Assembly: GCA_964646205.1 (NCBI GenBank)
Contig: CAZYAZ010000001.1
Location: 62,001-126,000, forward strand
Length of the DNA: 64,000 nt
Direction: 5' to 3'
Source of the DNA: UBA8437 sp964646205
Lineage (GTDB): Bacteria > Planctomycetota > Planctomycetia > Planctomycetales > Planctomycetaceae
How positions within the stretch are numbered: the first letter of the stretch is position 1; each line of letters starts with the position of its first letter. Made by a program: the position numbers and the translations under genes. Of this stretch, positions 1 through 9,133 are shown piece by piece. The notes under the pieces were generated by a model, which was not told the DNA's origin, made no database searches, and worked only from the letters and a program-made list of their open reading frames with translations.

Positions 1-759
1 GGATGCGGCCAACGTCGTGCAGTCCAACCCGCAGGTATCGCCAATCCGCATCAATTCTGTCGCGGGATCCTCCACGAAGTCCTCGTAGCGGACCAGGACA
101 CCCCGCTCCCCCATTCGACGGCGCAACCGGGCCGCCAACAGGTTGGATACCGTCCAGTAGACGACCGAATACCATGCGGGCCGTGAGGACAGATCGTGTT
201 GAACTCCTGCCTCGACATCCCGGGCCAGGGCCTTCTTCCTGGACCACGCCACCGCTCGACTGTCACGGACCAGGTGCACCAGGCTGAGTTCGATGCCCGG
301 CAGTCGAGCCAACCAGCGGGCCCGCAGAGGTGTCTTTGAAGAATCGACGATCACGCGACGTCCACTGGTCGTGGCAATCGACTCCAGCAACGTCCTGGTC
401 TGTTCCAGGTACCGACTGGCTGCGACCGACCGAAACAACGAGGCGGCTTCGGTCCGCCACAGGGCCGCCAAACGAAATCGCTCAAATCGATCCCGCAACC
501 CGAGATACTCCTCCACGCTCGCTCCCGGCGTCGCCGACAGCCACCGATCACGAACTTCGCTCCAGAACCCGCAGTCCACCGCCGGTGTGCCACACGCACA
601 GAATTCGTTGTTGATCCAGGCCGAGCGATGCACGTTGGAGAGTTCGCCAACACTCACCGCCTCGGGATGGTTGCCCAGTACAGTGTCCAGCACCGTCGAG
701 CCGCTACGGCCCGCACCAACTATGTAAACGATCCGCAGGGGAGAAGTCGTCGAAGTCAT
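1..759 (-). CDS. Sulfotransferase family protein (3' end outside window)
   Basis: The reading frame is open from an ATG at 757-759 down to base 1, giving the first 253 residues with the C-terminus cut off by the window edge. Residues 14-22 (VGAGRSGST) form the 5'-phosphosulfate P-loop of PAPS-dependent sulfotransferases. RDSRAVAWS at 165-173 matches the 3'-phosphate binding motif, and the segment LVRYEDFVEDP near 223-233 is typical of the family. The expected activity is transfer of sulfate from PAPS to a carbohydrate or other small acceptor; the acceptor cannot be read from sequence. A second, distinct sulfotransferase lies at 11438-12484 in the polysaccharide locus, so sulfation of the same glycan is a reasonable inference. 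Family assignment is firm; substrate is unknown. Confidence 0.85.
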   Translation of the reverse strand, partial: MTSTTSPLRIVYIVGAGRSGSTVLDTVLGNHPEAVSVGELSNVHRSAWINNEFCACGTPAVDCGFWSEVRDRWLSATPGASVEEYLGLRDRFERFRLAALWRTEAASLFRSVAASRYLEQTRTLLESIATTSGRRVIVDSSKTPLRARWLARLPGIELSLVHLVRDSRAVAWSRKKALARDVEAGVQHDLSSRPAWYSVVYWTVSNLLAARLRRRMGERGVLVRYEDFVEDPATELMRIGDTCGLDCTTLAAS

Positions 760-853
760 CGGGGACCGGACACCGAAAGATCTTGGGGAGGTGATCGCGG
801 GTTTTAATTCGCCCGGGCCACCATCGGCAAGATCGGTTTGGCCAGAGACCGGC

Positions 854-1363
854 CTACCCGGCGAAACACTCGACGGTCACCTCCGGAGATCCGATCAACG
901 TCTGGAGCACGACGCAGTAACGTTCCGTGAGCTTGACCAGCGTGGCCAACTGCTCGTCGTCAGCATCGGTGTCGAGTTGAAACGTCATGCGGATCGCGTG
1001 CAGCCCAACCGCCGCGTCGCGGTCGACTCCGAGCGTACCACGGAAATCGAGATCGCCCTCGGCAGTCACCTCGCCACCCCGCACCGGAATCTCCAGTGCC
1101 GTCGCCACCGCCCGCAGGGTCACCCCGGCGCAGGCCACCAGGGATTCCAGCAACATGTTCCCCGAACACAGTGATGTGCCGTCTCCGCCGGTGGCCGGAT
1201 GCAGACCCGCTTCGGCCAGTTCCGCCCCGGTCTCGACTCGACAGGTGATCGCTTCGGCACCCAACATCCCGCTGGCGCTCAAGGTGAATCGCGCCGACTC
1301 GGGGTGATCGCGGTACTGTTGCTTCAGGGGAGCCTGCAGGGCTTTCAGTTGACTGGCGTCCAT
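854..1363 (-). CDS. OsmC/Ohr family peroxiredoxin-like protein
   Basis: This 169-residue protein has the usual size and layout of the OsmC fold. Cys78 in the segment ESLVACAGVT and Cys150 in ERYCVVLQTL occupy the places of the two redox cysteines that reduce organic hydroperoxides in OsmC and Ohr. The N-terminal half carries the beta-rich ligand region with GGDGTSLCSGN before the first catalytic cysteine. Two additional cysteines (41 and 66) are present. It starts with ATG at 1361-1363 and is divergent from the DUF3604 gene, with 109 bases between the starts that must hold both promoters. It is most likely cytosolic and involved in peroxide defence. The family is clear; whether it behaves as OsmC or as a YhfA-like member is not. 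Confidence 0.85.
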   Translation of the reverse strand: MDASQLKALQAPLKQQYRDHPESARFTLSASGMLGAEAITCRVETGAELAEAGLHPATGGDGTSLCSGNMLLESLVACAGVTLRAVATALEIPVRGGEVTAEGDLDFRGTLGVDRDAAVGLHAIRMTFQLDTDADDEQLATLVKLTERYCVVLQTLIGSPEVTVECFAG

Positions 1364-1472
1364 GATGAGTCCTTATGAGAAGATCGAACACCGCGGTGCA
1401 TGGCGAACCTGTTGGACGTTCCATTAGAAGGGTAGCCGGATACAACACAAGCGCACCGATCGAGACACATCC

Positions 1473-3686
1473 ATGAGCCAATCTGTTCTCACGTCCACCA
1501 TCGAACCCGACTCCGATGTCGTCGCCGGAAGCAGCGGCACCTGGACGCTGAGATTCCAGGCCGGGGAAGATGGACTCCCCGGGAACTCCACGATCCGCGT
1601 GGGCACCGACACCGACACGGACTGGGGGGTGCCTCAGTTTGACAATCCGAAAGCTGCTGAATACGCCACGGTCAGAGCCCCCGGAGGTGTCGACGTGGCA
1701 GCGAGAACCGTCGGCGTGAAGGGATTCCAACTCGAGCTCGGACCCGGGGGATTGCCCGGCGGAGGAGAGATCTCGGTCGTCCTGGGAGACACCTCCGGCG
1801 GCGGTCCCGGTTCGAGAGCCCAGACCTTTCGTGAACAACGACGTGTCTTTGCCGTCACCATCGACCGTGGAGAGGGTGTCGAGCCCATCGTGGAGTCGCC
1901 GGTGTTGAGAATTGTCGGTGGCGAACCGGTGAAACTGGTCGTGGTCGTTCCTTCGGAGTTGCCCGTGGGTGAACCGTTTCGGGTCCTGGTCAAGGCCGAG
2001 GACGCCTGGGGAAACGCGGCCGACGGGTACCGCGGCACCGTGGTGCTCGACGGGGATGGAGTGGCACTGGAGAACGACACGCTGTCTTTCACCGAAGCCG
2101 ACGCCGGGGCCGGATGGATCGACGGGGCAAGCGGTGAACAAGCCGGCGTGGTGAGATTGACAGCCAGGGACGTCGATGCCGGACTCCAGGGAACCAGCAA
2201 CCCGGCTTGTGTGGTCGAACACGTTGGAGAACAGAGACTCTTCTGGGCCGACCCGCACGGAGGACAACTGGTCGACCGTGAGAAGTTCGCCGGGTTCTTC
2301 GAGCACGCCCGTGATGTGGCCGGCATCCAGTTCGCTGGATTCCAGAGAAACGCCGACGTGCTGGACGAACAGGATCTCGTCACACAACAGGATGTCGAAC
2401 TGCAATTCCACCAGCCGGGACGGTTCATCGCGATCCCGGGATACGAGTGGTCGGGAAAAACCTGGGACGGAGGACACCACAATGTCTACTTCCGTCGTCA
2501 CCACCAACCCATTCACCGCAACGCCCCGGCCGAAACACCCGAATCGGTGGACGAGTCGACCGAATTGCACCACGTCAGGGATCTCTACGCTCACTACCGC
2601 GGCACCGATACGATCATCACGCCGCACGTCGGCGGAGAACACTCCGACCTGAAACATCACGATCCGACGCTCGAACCGGGAGTCGAAATCGTCTCGAGCC
2701 ACGGCGCCTTCGAGTGGATGCGTCGCGATGCGCTGGCCCGCGGTTACCGGTTGGGATTTCTCGGTGGCAGTGACAGCTACACCAGTCGTCCCGGCGACGA
2801 CAGGCCGGGGCACCAGCAACGCAGATACTCCAAGGCGGGACTGACCGGGATCTACTGTGACGAGGTGACCCTGGAGAGTTTCTTCGAAGCGATGCGGGCG
2901 CGGCGGTTCTTCGCCACCACCGGTGCGAGAATTGTTGCCCGGGCCGACATCCAGGGCCATGGGATCGGCTCCCAATTCAGTACGCGTGACAAGCCGGTGG
3001 TCGAGGTCGACGTGGTTGGCACCGCGGCACTGGAATCGGTCGAACTGTTCCGTGACGAGGAACTGCTGGACCGTTGGGAGAATGCCCCCGAGGGAAATCC
3101 TCAGCGGGTCCGGGTGCTGTGGCAGGGTAGTAGCCGGCAAACCAGCTACAGCGGCATCGTCTGGGACGGCACAATCACGGTTCACGGTGGACGGATCGCT
3201 GGCACCGAGACACTGCGTTTTGACAGCCCACGATCTCACCTGGTCGAAACCACCGAATCGCTGGTCCGATTCCATGCCTGGGGATGTGGATACCGGATGG
3301 GCGTGGAACTGGACATTGAAGGCGACGAGTCAACACGGGTCGAGGTCTCGGTGGCAACACAGGCCATCACCGGCCCCGCCTACGGCGGCTTCGGATCTTC
3401 TCAACCCCGACGGATATCGCTGGCACCGGCGGAACGGGCCACGCTGGCCGGGCGACTTGGTCAACTCGCCGAATCGACACGGACCATCGACCTGGGCGTT
3501 CGCGACCGACAACTCGACCTGGGCCTGGCACCAGTTCACGGTGACTCCGAAGCCCACTGTACGTTCCACGACGAGCAGCCCCGGCCCGGAACCAACCCCT
3601 ACTGGGTGCGGGTCGTCCAGGTCGACCAGGAGATGGCCTGGACCAGCCCGATCTGGGTCGACTGGATGGCAAGGTCGGATGACTGA
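1473..3686 (+). CDS. DUF3604 family protein, PHP-like metal-dependent hydrolase fold
   Basis: A 737-residue protein starting at ATG 1473. The N-terminal 250 residues look like beta-sandwich material, including an Ig-like stretch at about 150-240. The conserved DUF3604 core then follows: FWADPHG at 257-263 (equivalent to the FWGDLHG motif), PGYEWSG at 322-328, PHVGGEHSD at 384-392, SSHGAFEW at 408-415 and GGSDSYTSRPG at 431-441. The spaced His and Asp residues resemble PHP-type metal ligands, so a hydrolase is expected, but no substrate is established for the family as far as I know. I see no signal peptide. A small inverted repeat (CACCC...GGGTG) lies just after the stop, before the RTX-like gene. 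Family assignment is good; function is not assigned. Confidence 0.82.
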   Translation: MSQSVLTSTIEPDSDVVAGSSGTWTLRFQAGEDGLPGNSTIRVGTDTDTDWGVPQFDNPKAAEYATVRAPGGVDVAARTVGVKGFQLELGPGGLPGGGEISVVLGDTSGGGPGSRAQTFREQRRVFAVTIDRGEGVEPIVESPVLRIVGGEPVKLVVVVPSELPVGEPFRVLVKAEDAWGNAADGYRGTVVLDGDGVALENDTLSFTEADAGAGWIDGASGEQAGVVRLTARDVDAGLQGTSNPACVVEHVGEQRLFWADPHGGQLVDREKFAGFFEHARDVAGIQFAGFQRNADVLDEQDLVTQQDVELQFHQPGRFIAIPGYEWSGKTWDGGHHNVYFRRHHQPIHRNAPAETPESVDESTELHHVRDLYAHYRGTDTIITPHVGGEHSDLKHHDPTLEPGVEIVSSHGAFEWMRRDALARGYRLGFLGGSDSYTSRPGDDRPGHQQRRYSKAGLTGIYCDEVTLESFFEAMRARRFFATTGARIVARADIQGHGIGSQFSTRDKPVVEVDVVGTAALESVELFRDEELLDRWENAPEGNPQRVRVLWQGSSRQTSYSGIVWDGTITVHGGRIAGTETLRFDSPRSHLVETTESLVRFHAWGCGYRMGVELDIEGDESTRVEVSVATQAITGPAYGGFGSSQPRRISLAPAERATLAGRLGQLAESTRTIDLGVRDRQLDLGLAPVHGDSEAHCTFHDEQPRPGTNPYWVRVVQVDQEMAWTSPIWVDWMARSDD

Positions 3687-3802
3687 CTCTCGGACGACAC
3701 CCCCGAAAACGGGTGCTGGAAACATACCGGTTTTTCCAATGGACAATGCTCCAGCGACCGTCTCATGATGGAACGCGCGGGATTACCCCGATCGAGACCA
3801 CC

Positions 3803-6268
3803 ATGACGACCAACCGAAGACACCGGCGACCGCGGCTGGGAAGCGAACGACTCGAAGATCGCACCCTGCTTTCCGTCAGCGCCCTGTTCATCGACCACAC
3901 TGGCGACCTCACGATCAACTCCGACGACGACGACACGATCGTCGTCCGTGAGGACCCCAACCGGCCCGGCCAGGCCCAGGTGCTCGCCGCCCGGCCAGGA
4001 CAACTCCTGACACCAGTGACCAGCCTGGGCACCCTCGATGCCGACTCGATTCGCAAGATCACCATCCAGGGTGGACCCGGAAACAACCTCATTGACCTCT
4101 CGGCGGTGACCGCGCAGGTCTTTTCCTTCGGTGGCGGTGTACAGATCACCGCTGACGGCCGAGACGGGCACGACACCCTGACCGGGTCGTCCAACCTCGA
4201 CGACACCCTCAAGGGAAGCAACGGGAACGACCGGATCGATGGTGGCAGCGGTCGCAATCGTCTGGTTGGTGGACATGGCAACGACACGATCGACGGGAAT
4301 TCCGGCGGTGACAACATCGATGCCGGGCACGGCAACGACCTGGTGCTTGGCGACCTGGGCAACGACTCGATCGACGGGAATGACGGGGACGACACGATTC
4401 ATGGAGGGCACGGCGCCGACGTCATCAACGGCGGAGATGGAGCCGACCTGGTATACGGTGACTCGGCGGGAACCGCAGACAGCGGGGCCGACAATCTTGT
4501 CGGCGGCAACGGACACGACACCCTGGTCGGTGGACCAGCCGGCGACACGCTCAACGGCGGCTCGGGCAACGACTTCCTCGCCGGCGAGGACGGCCACGAC
4601 ACGCTACTGGGGGGAGCAGGAGAAGACCGGCTCGAAGGTCACTCCGGAAACGATTCGATCAAGGGACATGACGGCCACGACACGCTGCTGGGAGCCTCGG
4701 GCAACGATTCTCTGGATGCCGGTGCCGGGAACGACCTCGTTCATGGAGATGCCGGCCGCGACACCATCAGCGGTGGCGCCGGCGACGACACGCTAGAGGG
4801 ACACCACGACGCGGACCGTATCCTGGGTGGATCTGGAAATGACCTGCTCAACGGAAATGACGGCGATGACACGGTCAATGGACAGGCCGGCAACGACCTC
4901 GCCAACGGAAACGACGGAAACGACCGCGTCTACGGCGGAGCAGGCACCGATTCTCTTGAAGGAGGATCCGGCAACGACACGCTCAATGGCGGAAGTTCCA
5001 GTGATGTGCTCGACGCCGGCGACGGCAACGACAAACTCTTCGGCGGTGGCGGCCCGGATCGACTCGAGGGCGGAACCGGACACGACACGCTCAAGGGACA
5101 AAGTGGACCGGACACCGTTCTGGGCGGCAGCGGTGACGACCGTCTGTGGTGGAACCTGGCCGGGGGCAACGACCTGCTCGACGGCCAGGCCGGCTACGAC
5201 CGTGCCGATGTCCAGGGCAACAGCCAGAACAACCTCTTCACCGTCACCACCGATTCCAGCGGCCGACTGGTGGTGCTGGAAACACCACATGTCGTCACGC
5301 TATCGACCACGACCGAGCGACTCGATGTGCTCGCCGGCGGCGGACGTGACACGCTGCGGGCCGTGGGACTTGTCGGGTCCTCCCTGACAGAAATCAATCT
5401 CAAGGGTGAAGCCTCCGGAGACACCATCGACGCGGCGGCGGCCGGAATCCACAACACCGGGCTGGTCCTGATTGGTGGAGACGGAAACGATCGAATCACC
5501 GGTAGCGCCGGCCGAGAAACCCTCGAGGGAGGAGCCGGGCACGATTCGCTCACCGGAGGTGACGGTGACGACGTGATCCGTGGTGGAGCAGGAAGTGACC
5601 GGATGGACGGCGGCAGTGGAAACGATTCTCTCGATGGACAAGAGGACAATGATCGAATCGAGGGAGGCAGTGGAGATGACCAACTGCTGGGTGGACCAGG
5701 ACACGACACGCTGCTGGGTGGAGCCGGCCACGATGAACTGATCGCCGGAACCGGCAATGATCGTCTGAATGGCGCCGCCGGGAATGATTTCCTCTCGGGC
5801 CAAAGCGGACAGGATCGACTTTTCGGGGGATCCGGCGACGACCACCTGGACGCGGGGACCGATGACGACTCGCTCAATGGCAACTCGGGCAACGATACCC
5901 TCGTTGCCGGACACGGCAACGACCGAGTCAACGGAGCCAACGGCGACGACCTGCTCTACGGAGGTGACGGCAATGACACCATCCTGGGCAATGATGGACA
6001 CGATCGCGTCGCCGCCGGTGACGGACACGACCGGGTCAACGGAGGCGGTGGAAACGACCGGCTGATCGGCGGAGACGGCCGAGACTCACTCATGGGTGGT
6101 AGCGGCAACGATATCGCACTCGGCGGTGACGGCGATGACTATGTCAACGGGCAAGGCGGCTCGCGCGACACCATCGCCGGAAACCAGGGCACCGACGTTC
6201 TCGTCGGTTCAGCCGATGAAATCGACGAGCAGTTCCGATTGACCGAGAACTGGATCGACGCGGTGTGA
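3803..6268 (+). CDS. RTX-like calcium-binding repeat protein with LEDRTLLS N-terminus (paralog 1)
   Basis: I chose ATG 3803 (821 residues) over the GTG at 3713 because it places the basic tract and LEDRTLLS at residues 17-24, where planctomycete surface proteins usually carry it (LEPR-XLL-type motif). A short beta-rich pre-domain follows and ends in NLIDLSAV. Two long arrays of glycine/aspartate nonapeptides of the type GGxGxDxLxG span roughly 4150-5130 and 5480-6200. Such repeats bind calcium and fold as a parallel beta-roll. Between the arrays is a non-repeat spacer of about 110 residues that is also present in the paralog at 6523. The C-terminus ends in DEIDEQFRL...WIDAV, again echoed in the paralog. 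No catalytic domain is visible, so a structural or adhesive extracellular role is inferred. No type I secretion genes are nearby. Confidence 0.85.
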   Translation: MTTNRRHRRPRLGSERLEDRTLLSVSALFIDHTGDLTINSDDDDTIVVREDPNRPGQAQVLAARPGQLLTPVTSLGTLDADSIRKITIQGGPGNNLIDLSAVTAQVFSFGGGVQITADGRDGHDTLTGSSNLDDTLKGSNGNDRIDGGSGRNRLVGGHGNDTIDGNSGGDNIDAGHGNDLVLGDLGNDSIDGNDGDDTIHGGHGADVINGGDGADLVYGDSAGTADSGADNLVGGNGHDTLVGGPAGDTLNGGSGNDFLAGEDGHDTLLGGAGEDRLEGHSGNDSIKGHDGHDTLLGASGNDSLDAGAGNDLVHGDAGRDTISGGAGDDTLEGHHDADRILGGSGNDLLNGNDGDDTVNGQAGNDLANGNDGNDRVYGGAGTDSLEGGSGNDTLNGGSSSDVLDAGDGNDKLFGGGGPDRLEGGTGHDTLKGQSGPDTVLGGSGDDRLWWNLAGGNDLLDGQAGYDRADVQGNSQNNLFTVTTDSSGRLVVLETPHVVTLSTTTERLDVLAGGGRDTLRAVGLVGSSLTEINLKGEASGDTIDAAAAGIHNTGLVLIGGDGNDRITGSAGRETLEGGAGHDSLTGGDGDDVIRGGAGSDRMDGGSGNDSLDGQEDNDRIEGGSGDDQLLGGPGHDTLLGGAGHDELIAGTGNDRLNGAAGNDFLSGQSGQDRLFGGSGDDHLDAGTDDDSLNGNSGNDTLVAGHGNDRVNGANGDDLLYGGDGNDTILGNDGHDRVAAGDGHDRVNGGGGNDRLIGGDGRDSLMGGSGNDIALGGDGDDYVNGQGGSRDTIAGNQGTDVLVGSADEIDEQFRLTENWIDAV

Positions 6269-6522
6269 AATCAACTGATGGCGTAATAAGAGGTTGCCAC
6301 TGCGCCTGGCAGCCCTCCATTCAACCCATTCCTCCCATATTAATGTTGATCACGTCGCCTGGGTGTGAGTCAACGATCCAATTGAACATGGGCAATTTGG
6401 GTTCTTCTTACCACAGGTGGGAATTACCGCGAGACCGAGGGGGTTATGCGTCGATAAGCAGACTAGTCCGATCATTCGGGATGTCCGGGTGTTGCGGTCT
6501 GTAGAGATGAACACGCCCAGGG

Positions 6523-9093
6523 ATGGGAAGCATGATCTTCAACTCGTGGCTAGAAACTGTACGTCAACGCATTTCTCGGACCGTGTTGGGTCGACGGCGA
6601 CGTCGACCACAACAAGTGGCCGGGAACCCCGAGAAATTGGAAGATAGGACACTGCTGTCTGTCAGTGCCCTCTTCTCCAATGGTGTACTCCGGGTCAGTT
6701 CGGTCGATGACAACGGTCCCGACTCGATCGAAATCGGCACCGACACCGCCGGCAACGTCCAGGTAATAGCAAATGGGAGCCCGATCAGCGGGCTGAATCC
6801 ATCGTTATCACCCTCGGACGTCGAGACGATAGATGTCCGGGGCGGTGACGGCAGCAACCTGATCGATCTCTCGGGCGTCTCCACGACCGACTACGACAAT
6901 CCGTTGCTGGAAATCGTGGTTGCTGGTGGCAACGGTCACGACACGATTCTCGGATCGGCCGATGCCGACGACACACTCGACGGTGGTCACGGCAACGACC
7001 ACATCGTCGGTGGCACCGGTGACAACGCGATCCAGGGCAATCACGGTCACGACACGATCGATGGCGCCAACGGCGACGACATCATCCAAGGCGGTGACGG
7101 CGACGATGTGGTCCTCAACGGCGACGGCGACGATGACATCGACGGTGGTGATGGAAACGATCTGATCGAGGGTGGTGACGGCGACGACACGATCGACGGC
7201 GGCCATGGCAACGATGAGATCTACGGTGACGCCATCGGCACGACCGACATCGGCAACGATGACATCTCCGGCAACCACGGACACGACACCATCCACGGTG
7301 GCGGGGGCCAGGACACGATCAACGGCAACGCCGGCAATGATGACATCTCCGGTGACAGCGGTTCCGACTCACTCCTGGGCGGCGGCGGCAAGGACACGAT
7401 CGACGGTGGAAGCGGAGCCGACACGCTCCTGGGCAACAGTGGCGACGACGACCTGCAGGGTGGTTCAGAGGGTGACTTCCTGGACGGTGCTGCTGGCGAC
7501 GACATACTCGCCGGCCAGGACGGACCTGACAAGCTGACCGGATCCTCTGGCAACGACACCCTGGATGGCGGTGACGCCAACGACACGTTGTTTGGCGGTG
7601 GCGGCAACGACCAGATGTTTGGTGGACGCCAGGACGACAGTCTCAAGGGCCAGGACGGCGACGACTCGATCGAGGGCTCCTACGGCGACGACACGATCCA
7701 TGGCGGGAGTGGCGATGACGTACTCGACGGCGACGACGCCGATCCGTTCTCGCTTGCTGCCGGAAGCGACTATCTCAATGGTGGCGGTGACGCTGACACG
7801 ATCAACGGAGGTGTCGGCACCGACACGCTTTACGGTGGTGGCGGCCGCGACCTGCTCTCCGGCGGTGCTGACTCCGACGAATTGCGAGGCCAGGGCGGAA
7901 TCGACACGCTGCAGGGCGGTGACGGAAACGACACCCTGATCTGGGGAGTCGGCGAGGGATCTGACAAGCTCAACGGCGGCGATGCCGACGACACGGTCCG
8001 GGTCGAGGGAAGTTCGACCAAGGACGAGATCACCGTTAGCCAGGGTGATGATGACATGAAGATCAGTGACGAGACACATCTCGTCCACCTGGCCGATAGC
8101 TCGGTCGAACGTGTTGAAATCAACGCCGGATCCGGAAACGACCGGGTGGTCGTCACGGGACTGGGGACCGTCGGTGCAATCGAATTGAACATCAACGGCG
8201 AAAGTGGCAAGGACACGATCCATGCCGGTGATTCCGACATCGGAGCTGTCCAGTTGATAGTCGATGGTGGCATCGGTGACGACACGATCGTCGGCAGTGC
8301 CATGGATGACTTGATCACCGGTGGTGACGGCAACGATTCGATCGCCGGGCGATCCGGAGATGACACGCTGGACGGAGCCGACGGCGGGGACATTGTTCGC
8401 GGCGAATCAGGTGACGACAGCGTGACCGGTGGCGAAGGCAGCGACACGCTGCGAGGTGGTCATGGCGACGATGAGTTGTCCGGTGGCCAGGGCAGCGATG
8501 ACCTGACCGGCGATTCGGGTGACGATTCTCTCGATGGTGGCAATGGCAACGATCGACTCAACGGCTCCAAGGGTGACGATCGGCTCGAGGCGGGCAACGG
8601 AATCGATTTGCTCTTCGGCGGTGCCGGTGACGACCAGTTGAGCGGGGGAGCCGAAGACGACGTGCTCAACGGCAATGACGGCGACGACAGCCTGCTGGGT
8701 GGCGAGGGAGACGACCAGTTGGACGGTGGAGACGGTGACGACGTGCTCAACGGCGACGACGGGCACGACACCATCTCCGGCGGACTTGGTGACGACTCGA
8801 TCGCCGGTGAGGATGGACACGACAAGATCAACGGCGGAATGGGTCACGACATTATCAGCGGCGGCAACGGCAACGACACGCTGTTTGGTGGAGGCGGCAA
8901 GGACCTGTTGCTCGGCGATGGCGGCAACGATTACCTCAACGGAAACGGCGGAACCGACACGCTGGCCGGGAACGACGGGAACGACGGTTACGCTGCCTCC
9001 GAACAGGCCAGCGAAATCGACGACGGCTACCTGCCGCCCGATTATCCGTTTGACTTCGAAGATCGTGACAACCTGATCGACCCGGTCATCTAG
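6523..9093 (+). CDS. RTX-like calcium-binding repeat protein with LEDRTLLS N-terminus (paralog 2)
   Basis: An 856-residue paralog of the preceding gene in the same orientation, separated by 254 bases that are visibly more AT-rich and hold no gene I can support. ATG 6523 is used; ATG 6532 is an equally possible start. An Arg-rich stretch precedes LEDRTLLS at 39-46. The pre-domain, a first RTX array (about 6930-7930), a non-repeat spacer (about 7930-8290) and a second array (8290-8990) repeat the layout of the neighbour. The protein is extremely rich in Asp and Gly (GGDGDD-type units) and should be very acidic and calcium-dependent. The tail SEIDDGYL...LIDPVI resembles the tail of paralog 1. 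It probably arose by tandem duplication followed by repeat divergence and is inferred to be a secreted surface or matrix protein. Confidence 0.85.
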   Translation: MGSMIFNSWLETVRQRISRTVLGRRRRRPQQVAGNPEKLEDRTLLSVSALFSNGVLRVSSVDDNGPDSIEIGTDTAGNVQVIANGSPISGLNPSLSPSDVETIDVRGGDGSNLIDLSGVSTTDYDNPLLEIVVAGGNGHDTILGSADADDTLDGGHGNDHIVGGTGDNAIQGNHGHDTIDGANGDDIIQGGDGDDVVLNGDGDDDIDGGDGNDLIEGGDGDDTIDGGHGNDEIYGDAIGTTDIGNDDISGNHGHDTIHGGGGQDTINGNAGNDDISGDSGSDSLLGGGGKDTIDGGSGADTLLGNSGDDDLQGGSEGDFLDGAAGDDILAGQDGPDKLTGSSGNDTLDGGDANDTLFGGGGNDQMFGGRQDDSLKGQDGDDSIEGSYGDDTIHGGSGDDVLDGDDADPFSLAAGSDYLNGGGDADTINGGVGTDTLYGGGGRDLLSGGADSDELRGQGGIDTLQGGDGNDTLIWGVGEGSDKLNGGDADDTVRVEGSSTKDEITVSQGDDDMKISDETHLVHLADSSVERVEINAGSGNDRVVVTGLGTVGAIELNINGESGKDTIHAGDSDIGAVQLIVDGGIGDDTIVGSAMDDLITGGDGNDSIAGRSGDDTLDGADGGDIVRGESGDDSVTGGEGSDTLRGGHGDDELSGGQGSDDLTGDSGDDSLDGGNGNDRLNGSKGDDRLEAGNGIDLLFGGAGDDQLSGGAEDDVLNGNDGDDSLLGGEGDDQLDGGDGDDVLNGDDGHDTISGGLGDDSIAGEDGHDKINGGMGHDIISGGNGNDTLFGGGGKDLLLGDGGNDYLNGNGGTDTLAGNDGNDGYAASEQASEIDDGYLPPDYPFDFEDRDNLIDPVI

Positions 9094-9133
9094 ACCACGC
9101 CGGGACCAACCGCGGACCAGGGCGGCGGCCAAC

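Noticed and set aside
960..3275. 771-residue open frame opposite the DUF3604 gene
   Set aside because: It is antisense to a gene with clear family motifs, has no domain character, and results from GC-rich third codon positions.
3803..9093. CRISPR or DNA-level tandem repeat array in the RTX region
   Set aside because: The periodicity is a coding nonapeptide pattern with degenerate codons; there are no fixed repeats with unique spacers.
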